64,000 nt of DNA, taken from positions 2,852,001-2,916,000 of the forward strand of contig NZ_CP064187.1 in NCBI RefSeq assembly GCF_015353075.1, read 5' to 3'. Positions 8,925 to 16,438 of this stretch are shown piece after piece. Position 1 is the stretch's first letter; each line of letters begins with the position of its first letter. The notes beneath the pieces were generated by a model. That model saw nothing but the letters and a program-made list of their open reading frames with translations, did not search any database and was not told the DNA's origin. The translations under genes and the position numbers were made by a program. This stretch comes from Rhizobium sp. 007 (GTDB taxonomy: Bacteria; Pseudomonadota; Alphaproteobacteria; Rhizobiales; Rhizobiaceae).

Positions 8925-9260
8925 CCACGAGTTCAACGTCTGACGAGCGCGTTGGATGCGCGGGAGCTGCTTCTGCACGGCTTGCCGGCCTCCGCACTGG
9001 ATCACCTTTTTGGGCAACTCGTCGTCATCCGCAAGGCGCGGTCCTCGAAAGGGCCGTCGGCATGAGCCTGCGGACCTATCAGCGCCACAAGAACGCCCCG
9101 TCCAGTCCCCTCAGCCAGGAGCAGAGCAGACGGGCATGGAAGTTTACCGAGATCCTGACAAAGGCAACGGATGTTTTCGGATCACAGGCGGAGGCCGAGC
9201 AATGGTTGGAACGTCCGGCAATTGAGCCTCGAGCAGCTCGAATACGGCGTTTATGCATGA
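8925..9260 (+). pseudogene. Xre/MbcA/ParS-type antitoxin remnant
   Basis: Pieces of a DUF2384-type antitoxin occur in order but in different frames: RELLLHGLPASALDHLFGQL near 8950-9020, then RTYQRHKNAPSSPLSQEQS and ILTKATDVFGSQAEAEQWLE (9070-9210), then LEQLEYGVYA followed by a stop at 9258-9260. The last piece is the usual C-terminal end of these antitoxins. At least two frameshifts and an internal deletion separate the parts. No RES toxin follows; a Phd-PIN pair sits there instead. It is therefore the relic of an older toxin-antitoxin locus overwritten by another. Confidence 0.6.
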
Positions 9261-9389
9261 CGCTGGTGCCGACAGCGCAGCGGTTCCAAGCACGAATGGG
9301 CACAGCACCGCCAACTGCGAGAAAATTCAACCAACATGGCAGGGGGTTGAATTTCTTTCTTGATTTTGTCAGGGGTCAATCTCTAGAAA

Positions 9390-9405
9390 GGGTCATAAAT
9401 GACCC
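9390..9405. promoter_or_regulatory. Candidate operator of the Phd-PIN pair
   Basis: GGGTCAT (9390-9396) and ATGACCC (9399-9405) form a perfect inverted repeat 20 bases upstream of the antitoxin start, and a further GGGGTCA half-site lies at 9372-9378. The arrangement suits autoregulation by the antitoxin. Confidence 0.5.
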
Positions 9406-9424
9406 CTTTTTCAGGAGACACGCA

Positions 9425-9691
9425 GTGTCAACAGTGAGTCTAAAGGATGCAAAGGCATCGTTCTCTCATGTTATTGATCAAGCTGCCGCTGGCGAGTTTG
9501 TAACGATCACGCGCCACGGTCGCGCCGCCGCCGTCCTCGTCAGCGTAGGAGCTGCAGAGGCCGCAAGGAAGGCACTCCGGAAGGATCGACCTAGCCTGGT
9601 CCAGTACTTGAAGACCTTTCCGGCTGATTCCGACCTCGACGACGATTTTTTCGCCCGCAACCCGGCCCCCTCCCGCGAGGTTGATCTGTGA
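9425..9691 (+). CDS. Phd/YefM-family antitoxin
   Basis: An 88-residue protein starting at GTG 9425 (AGGAGA seven bases upstream): STVSLKDAKASFSHVIDQAA then GEFVTITRHGRAAAVLVS, a classic Phd/YefM fold for DNA binding. The tail (SDLDDDFFARNP) would bind the toxin. The open frame extends far upstream to 8837, but that part belongs to an unrelated antitoxin relic, so the longer reading is rejected. The stop overlaps the toxin GTG by four bases. It should neutralise and co-repress with the PIN toxin. Confidence 0.87.
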   Translation: MSTVSLKDAKASFSHVIDQAAAGEFVTITRHGRAAAVLVSVGAAEAARKALRKDRPSLVQYLKTFPADSDLDDDFFARNPAPSREVDL

Positions 9692-10131
9692 GCTTTCTTC
9701 TCGACACCAACGCCATTTCCATGTTCTCACCTTCCAGGGCGAGTGCATCAGACGCCTTTGCCGATTGGGTCAATGAGCAAGACCAACTGGACGCAATCTA
9801 TCTTTCAGTGGTCACGATCCATGAATTTGAAAAATGCGTCCGCCTATTGGAAGCGAAAGGTGCCAAGGCAAAAGCGGCAGGGATTCACATGTGGCTGCAA
9901 GGCCTGATCGCTGGACATGGTGACCATATTTTGCCGGTCGACAACGATGTCGCTCTTGAATCTGGCAAGCTGGAAGCGAAAGCGATTACTGCCGGACACA
10001 GTCCAGGTGCGGTCGACGCGATAATTGCAGGGACGGCAAGCATTCATAAGCTCACCGTTATCACTGCAAACCTAAAGCACTTCCGACCGTTCGGTATTGC
10101 CGTTAAGTCACCGGATCAAGTTGCTCGCTAA
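9688..10131 (+). CDS. PIN-domain (VapC-like) toxin
   Basis: A 147-residue PIN-domain ribonuclease: SFLLDTNAISMF at the start (catalytic Asp), VVTIHEFEKCVRLLE (conserved Glu), GHSPGAVDAIIAGTA (conserved Asp) and LTVITANLKHFRPFG at the end. This is the FitB/VapC type, paired with Phd-like antitoxins. The GTG start overlaps the antitoxin stop. It probably cleaves RNA when free. Length and motifs are complete, so it should be functional. Confidence 0.88.
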   Translation: MSFLLDTNAISMFSPSRASASDAFADWVNEQDQLDAIYLSVVTIHEFEKCVRLLEAKGAKAKAAGIHMWLQGLIAGHGDHILPVDNDVALESGKLEAKAITAGHSPGAVDAIIAGTASIHKLTVITANLKHFRPFGIAVKSPDQVAR

Positions 10132-10377
10132 CGGAGTCCATCAAACTGCCATCAGCCAGGCCTTGGGGCCAAGTTCATCAATGAATGGGGTCACGAAGAT
10201 GACGAAGAGACGCTTTGCCAGATATCGCCGCAGTGAAACACTGCTATTTGCCATGCTCTGATTTAAGAAACGGTAGAGGCCTTTCGCAATCTTGCGGATT
10301 GAAAATTGCTTACAAGGCCAAGCGTACCGCTCAGGCTCCTTGTGCGCTCCAATCTGAAACCGGCGACCGTCGGCGCA

Positions 10378-10587
10378 TCAGTCGTCGATGCGGAACCCGA
10401 CCTTCATGACCACCTGGTAGTGGGCCACCGCACCATCCTTGATGTGTCCGCGGATTTGATCGACTTCGAACCATTCGAGGTTTCTCATCGTCTTTGAGGC
10501 CCGCGAAATCGCCGTCTCGATCGCCTCCGTGACTGAGATCTTCGAACTGCCGATCAGTTCGACCTTCTTGTAAACGTGGTCGTTCAT
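10378..10587 (-). CDS. Dodecin family flavin-binding protein
   Basis: A 69-residue protein. MNDHVYKKVELIGSS, then ISRASKTMRNLEWFEVDQIR and GAVAHYQVVMKVGFRIDD match dodecin over its whole length, including the Trp used to stack flavin and the family's AHYQV strand. Dodecins form hollow dodecamers that store or buffer FMN/riboflavin in the cytoplasm. A GGGAGGATGAC site precedes ATG 10587; the longer open frame upstream is not part of the protein. It stands alone between two toxin-antitoxin modules. Confidence 0.92.
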   Translation of the reverse strand: MNDHVYKKVELIGSSKISVTEAIETAISRASKTMRNLEWFEVDQIRGHIKDGAVAHYQVVMKVGFRIDD

Positions 10588-10948
10588 GTCATCCTCCCGT
10601 TCGAACTGAAACCTCTCCGACACGGCTTCCAAGCTTGCCGTCGAGCACAGACGATCCGGGAACGAGCGCCTTTTGTCAAACGCCCGGGATATGAGCGCTT
10701 CCGGAATTAGGCAAGGCCGAATGCCACAGGGCAGCTTAACGCCATGCAAGCGCGAAGCCTATTAGTTGGTACTCATTGCAAATTGAGCTACGGGCGCGCG
10801 GCTATCAGACGCCACAGATCAATCTATTTCACAATCTCCTTTGCTTATTATACATTTCCCCACAAAATAAGTTACATTTCACCGACGGACAAATTGCATT
10901 TATCCACTCATAGGAGCTGGTTACTACGTTTAGTTGGGACGGGAATGT
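10588..10948. other. Intergenic, with an AT-rich stretch
   Basis: Holds the dodecin promoter region (10588-10750) and then an unusually AT-rich stretch at about 10800-10930 compared with the GC-rich surroundings. No gene or perfect repeat is evident. AT-rich pockets like this are often insertion sites or the relics of transferred DNA. Confidence 0.4.
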
Positions 10949-11371
10949 TCAGTCGACCCGATTGATCCGGTGCCCACTGCGCCGGGTGGATTCGAAGAAC
11001 GTCGCGGCGACCCTCATCATGAACGGCTTGGAGAAACGGCCGAGGCTATCCTGTCCGGGCTCCAGATAGTAGGATCGCTCAGCGATATCATAATTGTATT
11101 CATCGACGACGATCCAAGCCCGCTTCAAATCGCTAAGCCCGGCGCGCCGGCATTCCATTTCCGGGATTTCGAGGGTCAGGCGATCCGCGCGCGGCGGCTG
11201 GCTGGTGATCGCTAGGAGCGCCAGATGAGTCAGCCCACCGCGGTCGCTGCGAACCGCGACCACAACGCAGACAGGCCGCTCCTTGCGTCCCTCGGTTTCA
11301 CCGCGGTCCTGCTGCCACGCCCAGAGATAGGGATAGGTGACGATTTCACCGGGACGATATTCACGACTCAT
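10949..11371 (-). CDS. MazF/PemK-like toxin (intact copy)
   Basis: A 140-residue protein: GEIVTYPYLWAWQ, GETEGRKERPVCVVV, LLAITSQPP, then EIPEMECRRAGL, AWIVVDEYNYDI, RSYYLEP and GRFSKPFM. The order of beta-strand motifs (G-x-I-V near the start, a R-P-V strand, then I-T-S) resembles MazF/PemK endoribonucleases, although the similarity is remote. The start at ATG 11371 matches its frameshifted homologue at 4384-4801 and overlaps the antitoxin by 11 bases. Family assignment is inferred from motif and context. Confidence 0.7.
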   Translation of the reverse strand: MSREYRPGEIVTYPYLWAWQQDRGETEGRKERPVCVVVAVRSDRGGLTHLALLAITSQPPRADRLTLEIPEMECRRAGLSDLKRAWIVVDEYNYDIAERSYYLEPGQDSLGRFSKPFMMRVAATFFESTRRSGHRINRVD

Positions 11372-11621
11372 CGTCATATCCTTCGCCGCGGGACAGTCGA
11401 TCGAGCGCGCCGGCGAAAAGTTCGGCATGCTCATCTGGCATCTCACTCGCCTTGACGGTTCGGCGTGGATCGGCGCCGGCGCGTATGCGCTCGTAGTGCT
11501 CATAGCTCATTAGCACATAACGGGGCTTGCGATGCCGGGTGATCACGACCGGCTCACGCGCCGCCGCATCCGTGACATCGCCAACCTGCTTGTTGAGATC
11601 GCCCGTGGTAAACTGCTTCAT
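11361..11621 (-). CDS. Phd/YefM-like antitoxin
   Basis: An 86-residue protein (KQFTTGDLNKQVGDVTDAA, then PVVITRHRKPRYVLMSYEHY) with a Phd-like N-terminal fold and an acidic C-terminal tail. A very strong AGGAGGTGA site precedes the ATG. It overlaps the downstream toxin and is homologous to the antitoxin at 4798-5064, so the two cassettes are paralogues. It likely represses its own promoter. Confidence 0.85.
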   Translation of the reverse strand: MKQFTTGDLNKQVGDVTDAAAREPVVITRHRKPRYVLMSYEHYERIRAGADPRRTVKASEMPDEHAELFAGALDRLSRGEGYDDES

Positions 11622-11649
11622 AGCGGCGTCACCTCCTTAACCGCGCCAT

Positions 11650-11672
11650 AATATCCATATTTTCCATATTTG
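11650..11672. promoter_or_regulatory. Candidate antitoxin operator
   Basis: AT-rich repeat upstream of the antitoxin: the short palindrome AATATCCATATT (11650-11661), followed directly by a second CCATATT. A likely operator or promoter box for the toxin-antitoxin pair; sequence differs from the operator of the paralogous cassette. Confidence 0.4.
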
Positions 11673-11686
11673 CAAGAAAACGGCGC

Positions 11687-12628
11687 TCACGCGCCGTCTC
11701 CTGATGCCTGCCAGACGGGAATGCCGAGGCGGCGGGCCTTGTCGGCGAGATTGCCGGTGATGCCGGAGCCAGGGAAGATGATGACGCCTGCCGGCATCAC
11801 CGAGAGCATGTCGTCGTTGCGGCGGAACGGTGCGGCCTTGGCGTGCTTTGCCCAGTTCGGCTTGAAGGTGATCTGCGTTATCTTACGGGTCTCGGCCCAG
11901 CAGGCGGCAATGCGTTCGGCACCTCTCGGGGAACCGCCGTGCAGCAGGATCATGTCAGGGTGCTTGGCGTGCGCCTGGTCGAGCTTCTCCCAGATCAGCT
12001 CATGATCGTTGTAGTCCATGCCGCCGCCGAAGGCGATCTTGGTGCCGGCGGGGATCAGCACCTCGGTTTCGGCGCGGCGGCGGGCGGAAAGGAAGTCGCG
12101 GCTGTCGATCATCGCCGCCGTCATGTTGGCATGGCTGACCTTGGAGCCTGTGCGCGGGCGCCATGCCGAGCCGGTCTGAGCCTCGAAGAGGTCGGCGGCA
12201 AAGTCGCGCATGAACTCGAAGGCGTTACGGCGTTCCACAAGCGTGATGCCTTCGGCGATGTGCCGTTCGAGCTCGACGCTCTTTACCTCACTTCCGTCCT
12301 GCTCGCGCTGGCCGGTTCGCTGCTGCCCCTCGTTGCGGTCGAGTTCACGCTCGATGCGCGCGCCGGCGCGATGGAAGAGATTGACGGCAGACCAGAGCAG
12401 GCCTTCGAGATCGGGTTCGAGCCGCGTGTCGCCGAGCATCTCGGACATGGCGTCGAAGATCGCGGTCAGTGCCGACTGGACGACCGGCTCTTCGGGAAGC
12501 GGCCGTGGATCAGGTTCGTCCTCAAAAGGGCGATATCCATAGATCTGCATTTCGTAGATGAAGCGATCGGTGGGTGAGGATGCGTGGTGGGGCTCGAAGC
12601 CGTCGTCGAGGTCAAGGGTAAGGTCCAT
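11687..12628 (-). CDS. DUF2493 (SLOG-like) domain protein
   Basis: A 313-residue protein. The N-terminal half is acidic with an MQIYGYRPFEDEPDPRP segment. The C-terminal ~120 residues form the DUF2493 domain: KIAFGGGMDYNDHELIWEKL, ILLHGGSPRGAERIAA, GVIIFPGSGITGNLADKA, a Rossmann-like nucleotide-binding fold of the SLOG superfamily. The role is not established; SLOG proteins bind nucleotides or derived signals. The gene is a regular neighbour of Toprim, DUF736 and DUF1173 genes on rhizobial plasmids. I chose ATG 12628 (GGAG six bases ahead) over ATG 12640. Confidence 0.85.
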   Translation of the reverse strand: MDLTLDLDDGFEPHHASSPTDRFIYEMQIYGYRPFEDEPDPRPLPEEPVVQSALTAIFDAMSEMLGDTRLEPDLEGLLWSAVNLFHRAGARIERELDRNEGQQRTGQREQDGSEVKSVELERHIAEGITLVERRNAFEFMRDFAADLFEAQTGSAWRPRTGSKVSHANMTAAMIDSRDFLSARRRAETEVLIPAGTKIAFGGGMDYNDHELIWEKLDQAHAKHPDMILLHGGSPRGAERIAACWAETRKITQITFKPNWAKHAKAAPFRRNDDMLSVMPAGVIIFPGSGITGNLADKARRLGIPVWQASGDGA

Positions 12629-12997
12629 GGTGGTCTCCATCCGGTTGCGGCCGCGCCTCTCGCGGCCTGGCGGCGACCCCGTTCACGCGGATGACGGGCC
12701 GGAACCGCGGCGCCGTGCGCCGCGGCCCAGCGCAGCGCCGGGCGGCGGAACGAAGGTTTCTTGTCCCGCGAGGAATGGCCGGCCGCATCGGCCCGAAAAC
12801 TGGAGAACCGGTTTTCGGAACAGCCGATGCGTAGAAATGCCGGACAGGGGAAGAAACCTGACTGACCCGCTGAAGGCCGGGCTACGCGTGGCAAGGGTCG
12901 GCTCCCGGCAGGCCCGCGGGCGCGCCCGCCGCAGAGAGAGACCTGCGGGGCGCGGCCTTGCCTGACACGACACCCTTCGCCTGCCCCTGCCCGCCAA
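12629..12997. other. GC-rich intergenic region
   Basis: About 370 bases between the Toprim and DUF2493 genes. Minus-strand frames are open but low in information content (Arg/Pro/Ala-rich), so I call no gene. An imperfect hairpin (GAAAAC ... GTTTTC) lies at about 12808-12830. Confidence 0.4.
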
Positions 12998-14035
12998 TCA
13001 CACGCGCAGAAAGGCCATCGCATCTGGCGGCGCGAGCTGCTGGCGCAGAGTTGCCGTCAGCCGATCCGGCCCAAGCCGCCGCAGATCCTCGTTGAAGTCG
13101 CCGAGCTCGGATGCAATGACGAGCGGCAGGATCCCGAGAGCCTGAGCCCGGCGGCTCAGTCCTTCGATCCCATGCCGGCCGGCTGCATCCGCATCGGCCG
13201 CTATATAGAGGCGTTGGCAACCTGGCGGCGGCACGAAGGCGGCAAGGTGATTGACGGTGAGCGCCGCCGCCATCGGCATGCCAGGCATCACCTGGAACAA
13301 TGACAGCATGGATTCGAGGCCCTCGCCTGCCACCAAGATCGGCACGGACCCATCGACCGGAAAACCGAAGCGAACGGCATTACCAAGAAGACTACCAAGC
13401 GCGCGGCGCGGATCTTCGACCTTCGCCTTCCCGTCGCCATCCTTGTCGAGCCATGTGCGATGTACGCCGGTGATTGCCCCGGCAGCGTCGGTGACAGCAG
13501 CAATCAGGGCGGGATAGCTGGTTCTGCTGCCGGTCAGCAGATCCCAGTAGAAGCAGCACGAATGGTAGCGCAGCGCGGCATGTGCGGATGCATGCAAGAT
13601 GCCGCGCTGTCGCAGATAGCGATCCGCGAGCGTACCTGCCAACGGCTGCGACATGCGAAAGAGGCGTCGGGCCCGTTCGGCGGCTGGCCGGTTGGGCGGT
13701 GCGGAACCGATGTCTTCATCCTCTCGCAACGCTACTGGACCGGGCTGAGGCAAGCTCAGAAAATGCCTTGCCTCATCCGCCACGTCGCGGAAATCGACCA
13801 GTCCGCATGTCTCGCGGATGAGATCGAGCAGGTTGCCGTGCTGGCCGGTGGCCGCATCTGTCCATTTGCCGGCCCGCAGGCCGCTGAGATGGACATAGAG
13901 CGAGCGGCCCTTGCTGTTGGCGACGTCGCCGACGATCCAGTAGTTGCCGATGCGCCGGCCGGCTGAGAGGTAATGGCGGCAGACGGCCTCGGCATTGCGC
14001 GCGAGACGGTCCGCCAGTTCAGAGGCGGACAACAT
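12998..14035 (-). CDS. Toprim-domain protein (primase/helicase-like)
   Basis: A 345-residue protein. The N-terminal third (VCRHYLSAGRRIGNYWIVGD, LYVHLSGLRAGKWTDAATG, GNLLDLI) is the domain that precedes Toprim in plasmid and phage primase-helicase proteins. The C-terminal part has a Toprim fold with GEGLESMLS and the acidic LYIAADADAAG motif. Such proteins are thought to act in plasmid or element DNA replication. ATG 14035 follows AAGG and the family start (MLSASELADRLA). It is in the same direction as DUF2493. Confidence 0.82.
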   Translation of the reverse strand: MLSASELADRLARNAEAVCRHYLSAGRRIGNYWIVGDVANSKGRSLYVHLSGLRAGKWTDAATGQHGNLLDLIRETCGLVDFRDVADEARHFLSLPQPGPVALREDEDIGSAPPNRPAAERARRLFRMSQPLAGTLADRYLRQRGILHASAHAALRYHSCCFYWDLLTGSRTSYPALIAAVTDAAGAITGVHRTWLDKDGDGKAKVEDPRRALGSLLGNAVRFGFPVDGSVPILVAGEGLESMLSLFQVMPGMPMAAALTVNHLAAFVPPPGCQRLYIAADADAAGRHGIEGLSRRAQALGILPLVIASELGDFNEDLRRLGPDRLTATLRQQLAPPDAMAFLRV

Positions 14036-14463
14036 GATCGAGCCTTTCTCTCTATCGCGTCGTAACGTCAATCATGCGATGACGCTGCATCGGACGCGCG
14101 AGGATTGCCGATCCGTCCTCCGTCACCGGAATGAAGAGCCGGGTCTTCCAACTGATCATCTCCGAAAACAGGGACGGAACAGGGGCTGGAGCGGCCGCAG
14201 CCGAAGAAGAGATCGTCTTCACGGGAAACCTCTCGAGAGCAGGAATGGACCGGCCTACCCGGGCGCTCTCCTGGTCCCGCAAGGCCAACCCTTCCCAGCC
14301 CCTCTCTCCCTCCATTGCGCAACCATCGCCCGGTCCAACGACTCATCTGAGATGACACTCTATACTGACTTATTTGCGATAGTAAAACTCATGGAGTTCG
14401 TGCTACAACTCCAGAAAATTCGGCGCGATCACCCATTGCGGGCAGAAAGACGGAAGGAACGAC
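14036..14463. other. Divergent intergenic region
   Basis: About 430 bases between the leftward Toprim gene and the rightward DUF1173 gene, so it should hold two divergent promoters. No small gene or clear operator was recognised. Confidence 0.45.
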
Positions 14464-15684
14464 GTGCGGCAGTTTCTGATCGTCGACCGTTCACTTGATG
14501 AGGGCTCTTGCGAGCTGCAGGCGCTGCTTGCTTGTGCTTACGAGCAGAAACTCCGGCCCTCCTGCCAGTGCCGGGAGCCGGCGGTCCCGATGTATATCGC
14601 GAGGTTCGACGGGCAGTATCTCGTCAAACGCATGCCTCTTTCCGGGCGCGATCACGATCCCGCCTGCCCCTCCTACGAACCGCCTTACGAGCTTTCCGGC
14701 CTTGGCCCCCTCGTCGGCAATGCGATCCGTCTTGACGAAACGACTGGAACAGCGGCGCTTGCGTTTGACTTTTCGCTGTCGAAAAGAGGATCGCGGGCCG
14801 CCGCAACCCCTTCCGGCGAACCGTCCGATACGATCCGGAACGAAACAAAAAAGCTCTCGCTACGGGCCGTGCTGCATTATCTCTGGGAAGTCGGGGAACT
14901 GACGGAATGGACCTCGCTGTGGTCGGGAAGGCGCGGCTGGGGGCGGGTCCGCGGCAGCCTCATCAATGCCGCAAAGCAGATGACGGCACGCGGCAAACCT
15001 TTGAGCGACATCCTCTTCGTGCCGGAGGTATTTCATGCGGAAGACAGGGAGGGGATTGCCGCCAGGCGGGCAGCCGCACTGTCCGGCCTGCAAGCGGCGG
15101 GTTCGGGGCCAAGGACGCTCATGCTTCTCGTCGCAGAGGTGAAGGATTCTACGCCAGCGCGCGATGGCTGGAAGATCAGCATCCGACACATGCCCTTTCC
15201 GTTCATGATTGACGATGGAGCTTGGCGGCGCCTGAATGCCCGTTACGCGACCGAGCTGGAGATCTGGCGGTCGAACGAGGCGTTTCATTTGGTTGCTATC
15301 GCCACCTTCGGCATTTCGGGGGCCGGCATTGCCTCGGTCGAGGAAATTGCCCTGATGGTCGTCAACCAGAACTGGATCCCCTTCGAAACCGTACATGAAC
15401 AGCGGTTGCTTGACCGGCTGGCAGATCTCCGGCGCAAGAGTGTCAAAAGTCTGCGATTCAACCTGTCTCGCGATCAGCCGGTCGTTTGCGTAACGCTGCC
15501 GGAACAATGCCCGGTGCCGGTGGCGATGTGCGTCGTGCCAGCCGGCGCTGATGAGGAGTATGAACGTACGCTTGCCGAGATGTTGGCCGCGAGGCCGGAG
15601 ATGACGCCCTGGATCTGGCGCATTGCCGATGGAGAAATGCCGCCGCTGCCAGTTCGCCACGACGGCGCAGCTGGACGAGAGTAG
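14464..15684 (+). CDS. DUF1173 family protein
   Basis: A 406-residue protein matching DUF1173 along its length: an N-terminal Cys/His-containing part (LRPSCQCREPAVPMYIARF, QYLVKRMPLSGRDHDPACP), then FDFSLSKRGSR, TKKLSLRAVLHYLWEVGEL and a C-terminal half-domain. The conserved Cys and His could bind a metal, but the function is not known. GGAAGGAACGAC precedes a GTG start. The family is typical of rhizobial plasmids. A decayed second copy of the N-terminal region lies at 22338-22575. Confidence 0.85.
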   Translation: MRQFLIVDRSLDEGSCELQALLACAYEQKLRPSCQCREPAVPMYIARFDGQYLVKRMPLSGRDHDPACPSYEPPYELSGLGPLVGNAIRLDETTGTAALAFDFSLSKRGSRAAATPSGEPSDTIRNETKKLSLRAVLHYLWEVGELTEWTSLWSGRRGWGRVRGSLINAAKQMTARGKPLSDILFVPEVFHAEDREGIAARRAAALSGLQAAGSGPRTLMLLVAEVKDSTPARDGWKISIRHMPFPFMIDDGAWRRLNARYATELEIWRSNEAFHLVAIATFGISGAGIASVEEIALMVVNQNWIPFETVHEQRLLDRLADLRRKSVKSLRFNLSRDQPVVCVTLPEQCPVPVAMCVVPAGADEEYERTLAEMLAARPEMTPWIWRIADGEMPPLPVRHDGAAGRE

Positions 15685-15797
15685 GCCCGTGGGGGATGCA
15701 AGCTCCGTGAACTGCCGTTAAAATTCCGGAGTTACCTTGGCAAATGCCACAAAAAGGGTGCCGGTTCGCCAACGGCTGTCTAGCAGCGTGCCACTGC

Positions 15798-16436
15798 TCA
15801 ATCTGGACATTCGGCCCCAGTCTCGACCCAGGCGGCGACAAGCGCGGCAAAGGTCTCCTGCGAGCCTGGAGGGGCACTGCGTCCTTCCCCCGGATGCCAA
15901 GCCCAGCCGACCAGATGGTCTTCGCCCATATGGCGTATGAGGTCGGCATGCGAACGATTGCCGTTCCGGCTTGTATCTTTTACCTGCCGACATATGTCAC
16001 CCACCGTCAGCCCTTGCCAGGCCATGCTGGCCGGGGCCAATGACCAGTGTGCGTTGCCCGGAATGGATTTCATGCGGCTGCCTACGATCGGGCGATTCTC
16101 CGCACCGTGGCAAGTGCTGCAGACAAGCCCAGCCGGACCCAGCGAGCTATGGCTGGCATTCATCAACGGCACATGCGGATGCATGTCTTCTCCCTGCGTC
16201 GGGCTGCGCGTTGCCGGATGGCAGTTTATGCAGCGTGGATGCGTCATGACACGGCTGGCTTCTTCGAAGATAGCTTTTGAGCGCTCGCTGGTCTGCGTTA
16301 TCGCATCGAAATCGGAGACGGTCTTCAGCGCTCCACCATCCGATGTTTCGGCATAGCCCAATGGTCCTAAGCCGGCAACGCTCCCGATCGTAGCGACAAC
16401 AGCGGCGAGCGGGATAGCGAGAAACCGCTTGGCCAT
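15798..16436 (-). CDS. Di-heme cytochrome c, partner of molybdenum hydroxylase
   Basis: A 212-residue exported protein with an N-terminal signal peptide (MAKRFLAIPLAAVVATIGSVAG) and two heme c sites, RCINCHP and VCSTCHG. It lies two bases after the iorB-like gene in the same operon. In such operons the cytochrome carries electrons from the molybdenum enzyme to the respiratory chain in the periplasm. The start is ATG 16436, with GGAGAG upstream. Heme binding is evident from sequence; the electron-transfer role is inferred from gene order. Confidence 0.82.
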   Translation of the reverse strand: MAKRFLAIPLAAVVATIGSVAGLGPLGYAETSDGGALKTVSDFDAITQTSERSKAIFEEASRVMTHPRCINCHPATRSPTQGEDMHPHVPLMNASHSSLGPAGLVCSTCHGAENRPIVGSRMKSIPGNAHWSLAPASMAWQGLTVGDICRQVKDTSRNGNRSHADLIRHMGEDHLVGWAWHPGEGRSAPPGSQETFAALVAAWVETGAECPD

Positions 16437-16438
16437 GA

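Noticed and set aside
8837..9424. N-terminal extension of the Phd antitoxin frame
   Set aside because: It consists of fragments of an unrelated Xre antitoxin; GTG 9425 with AGGAGA is the real start.
10667..10715. ECF-type promoter for dodecin (GGAAG ... CGTT on the minus strand)
   Set aside because: The -35 box deviates from GGAAC and the spacer is short; too weak to list.
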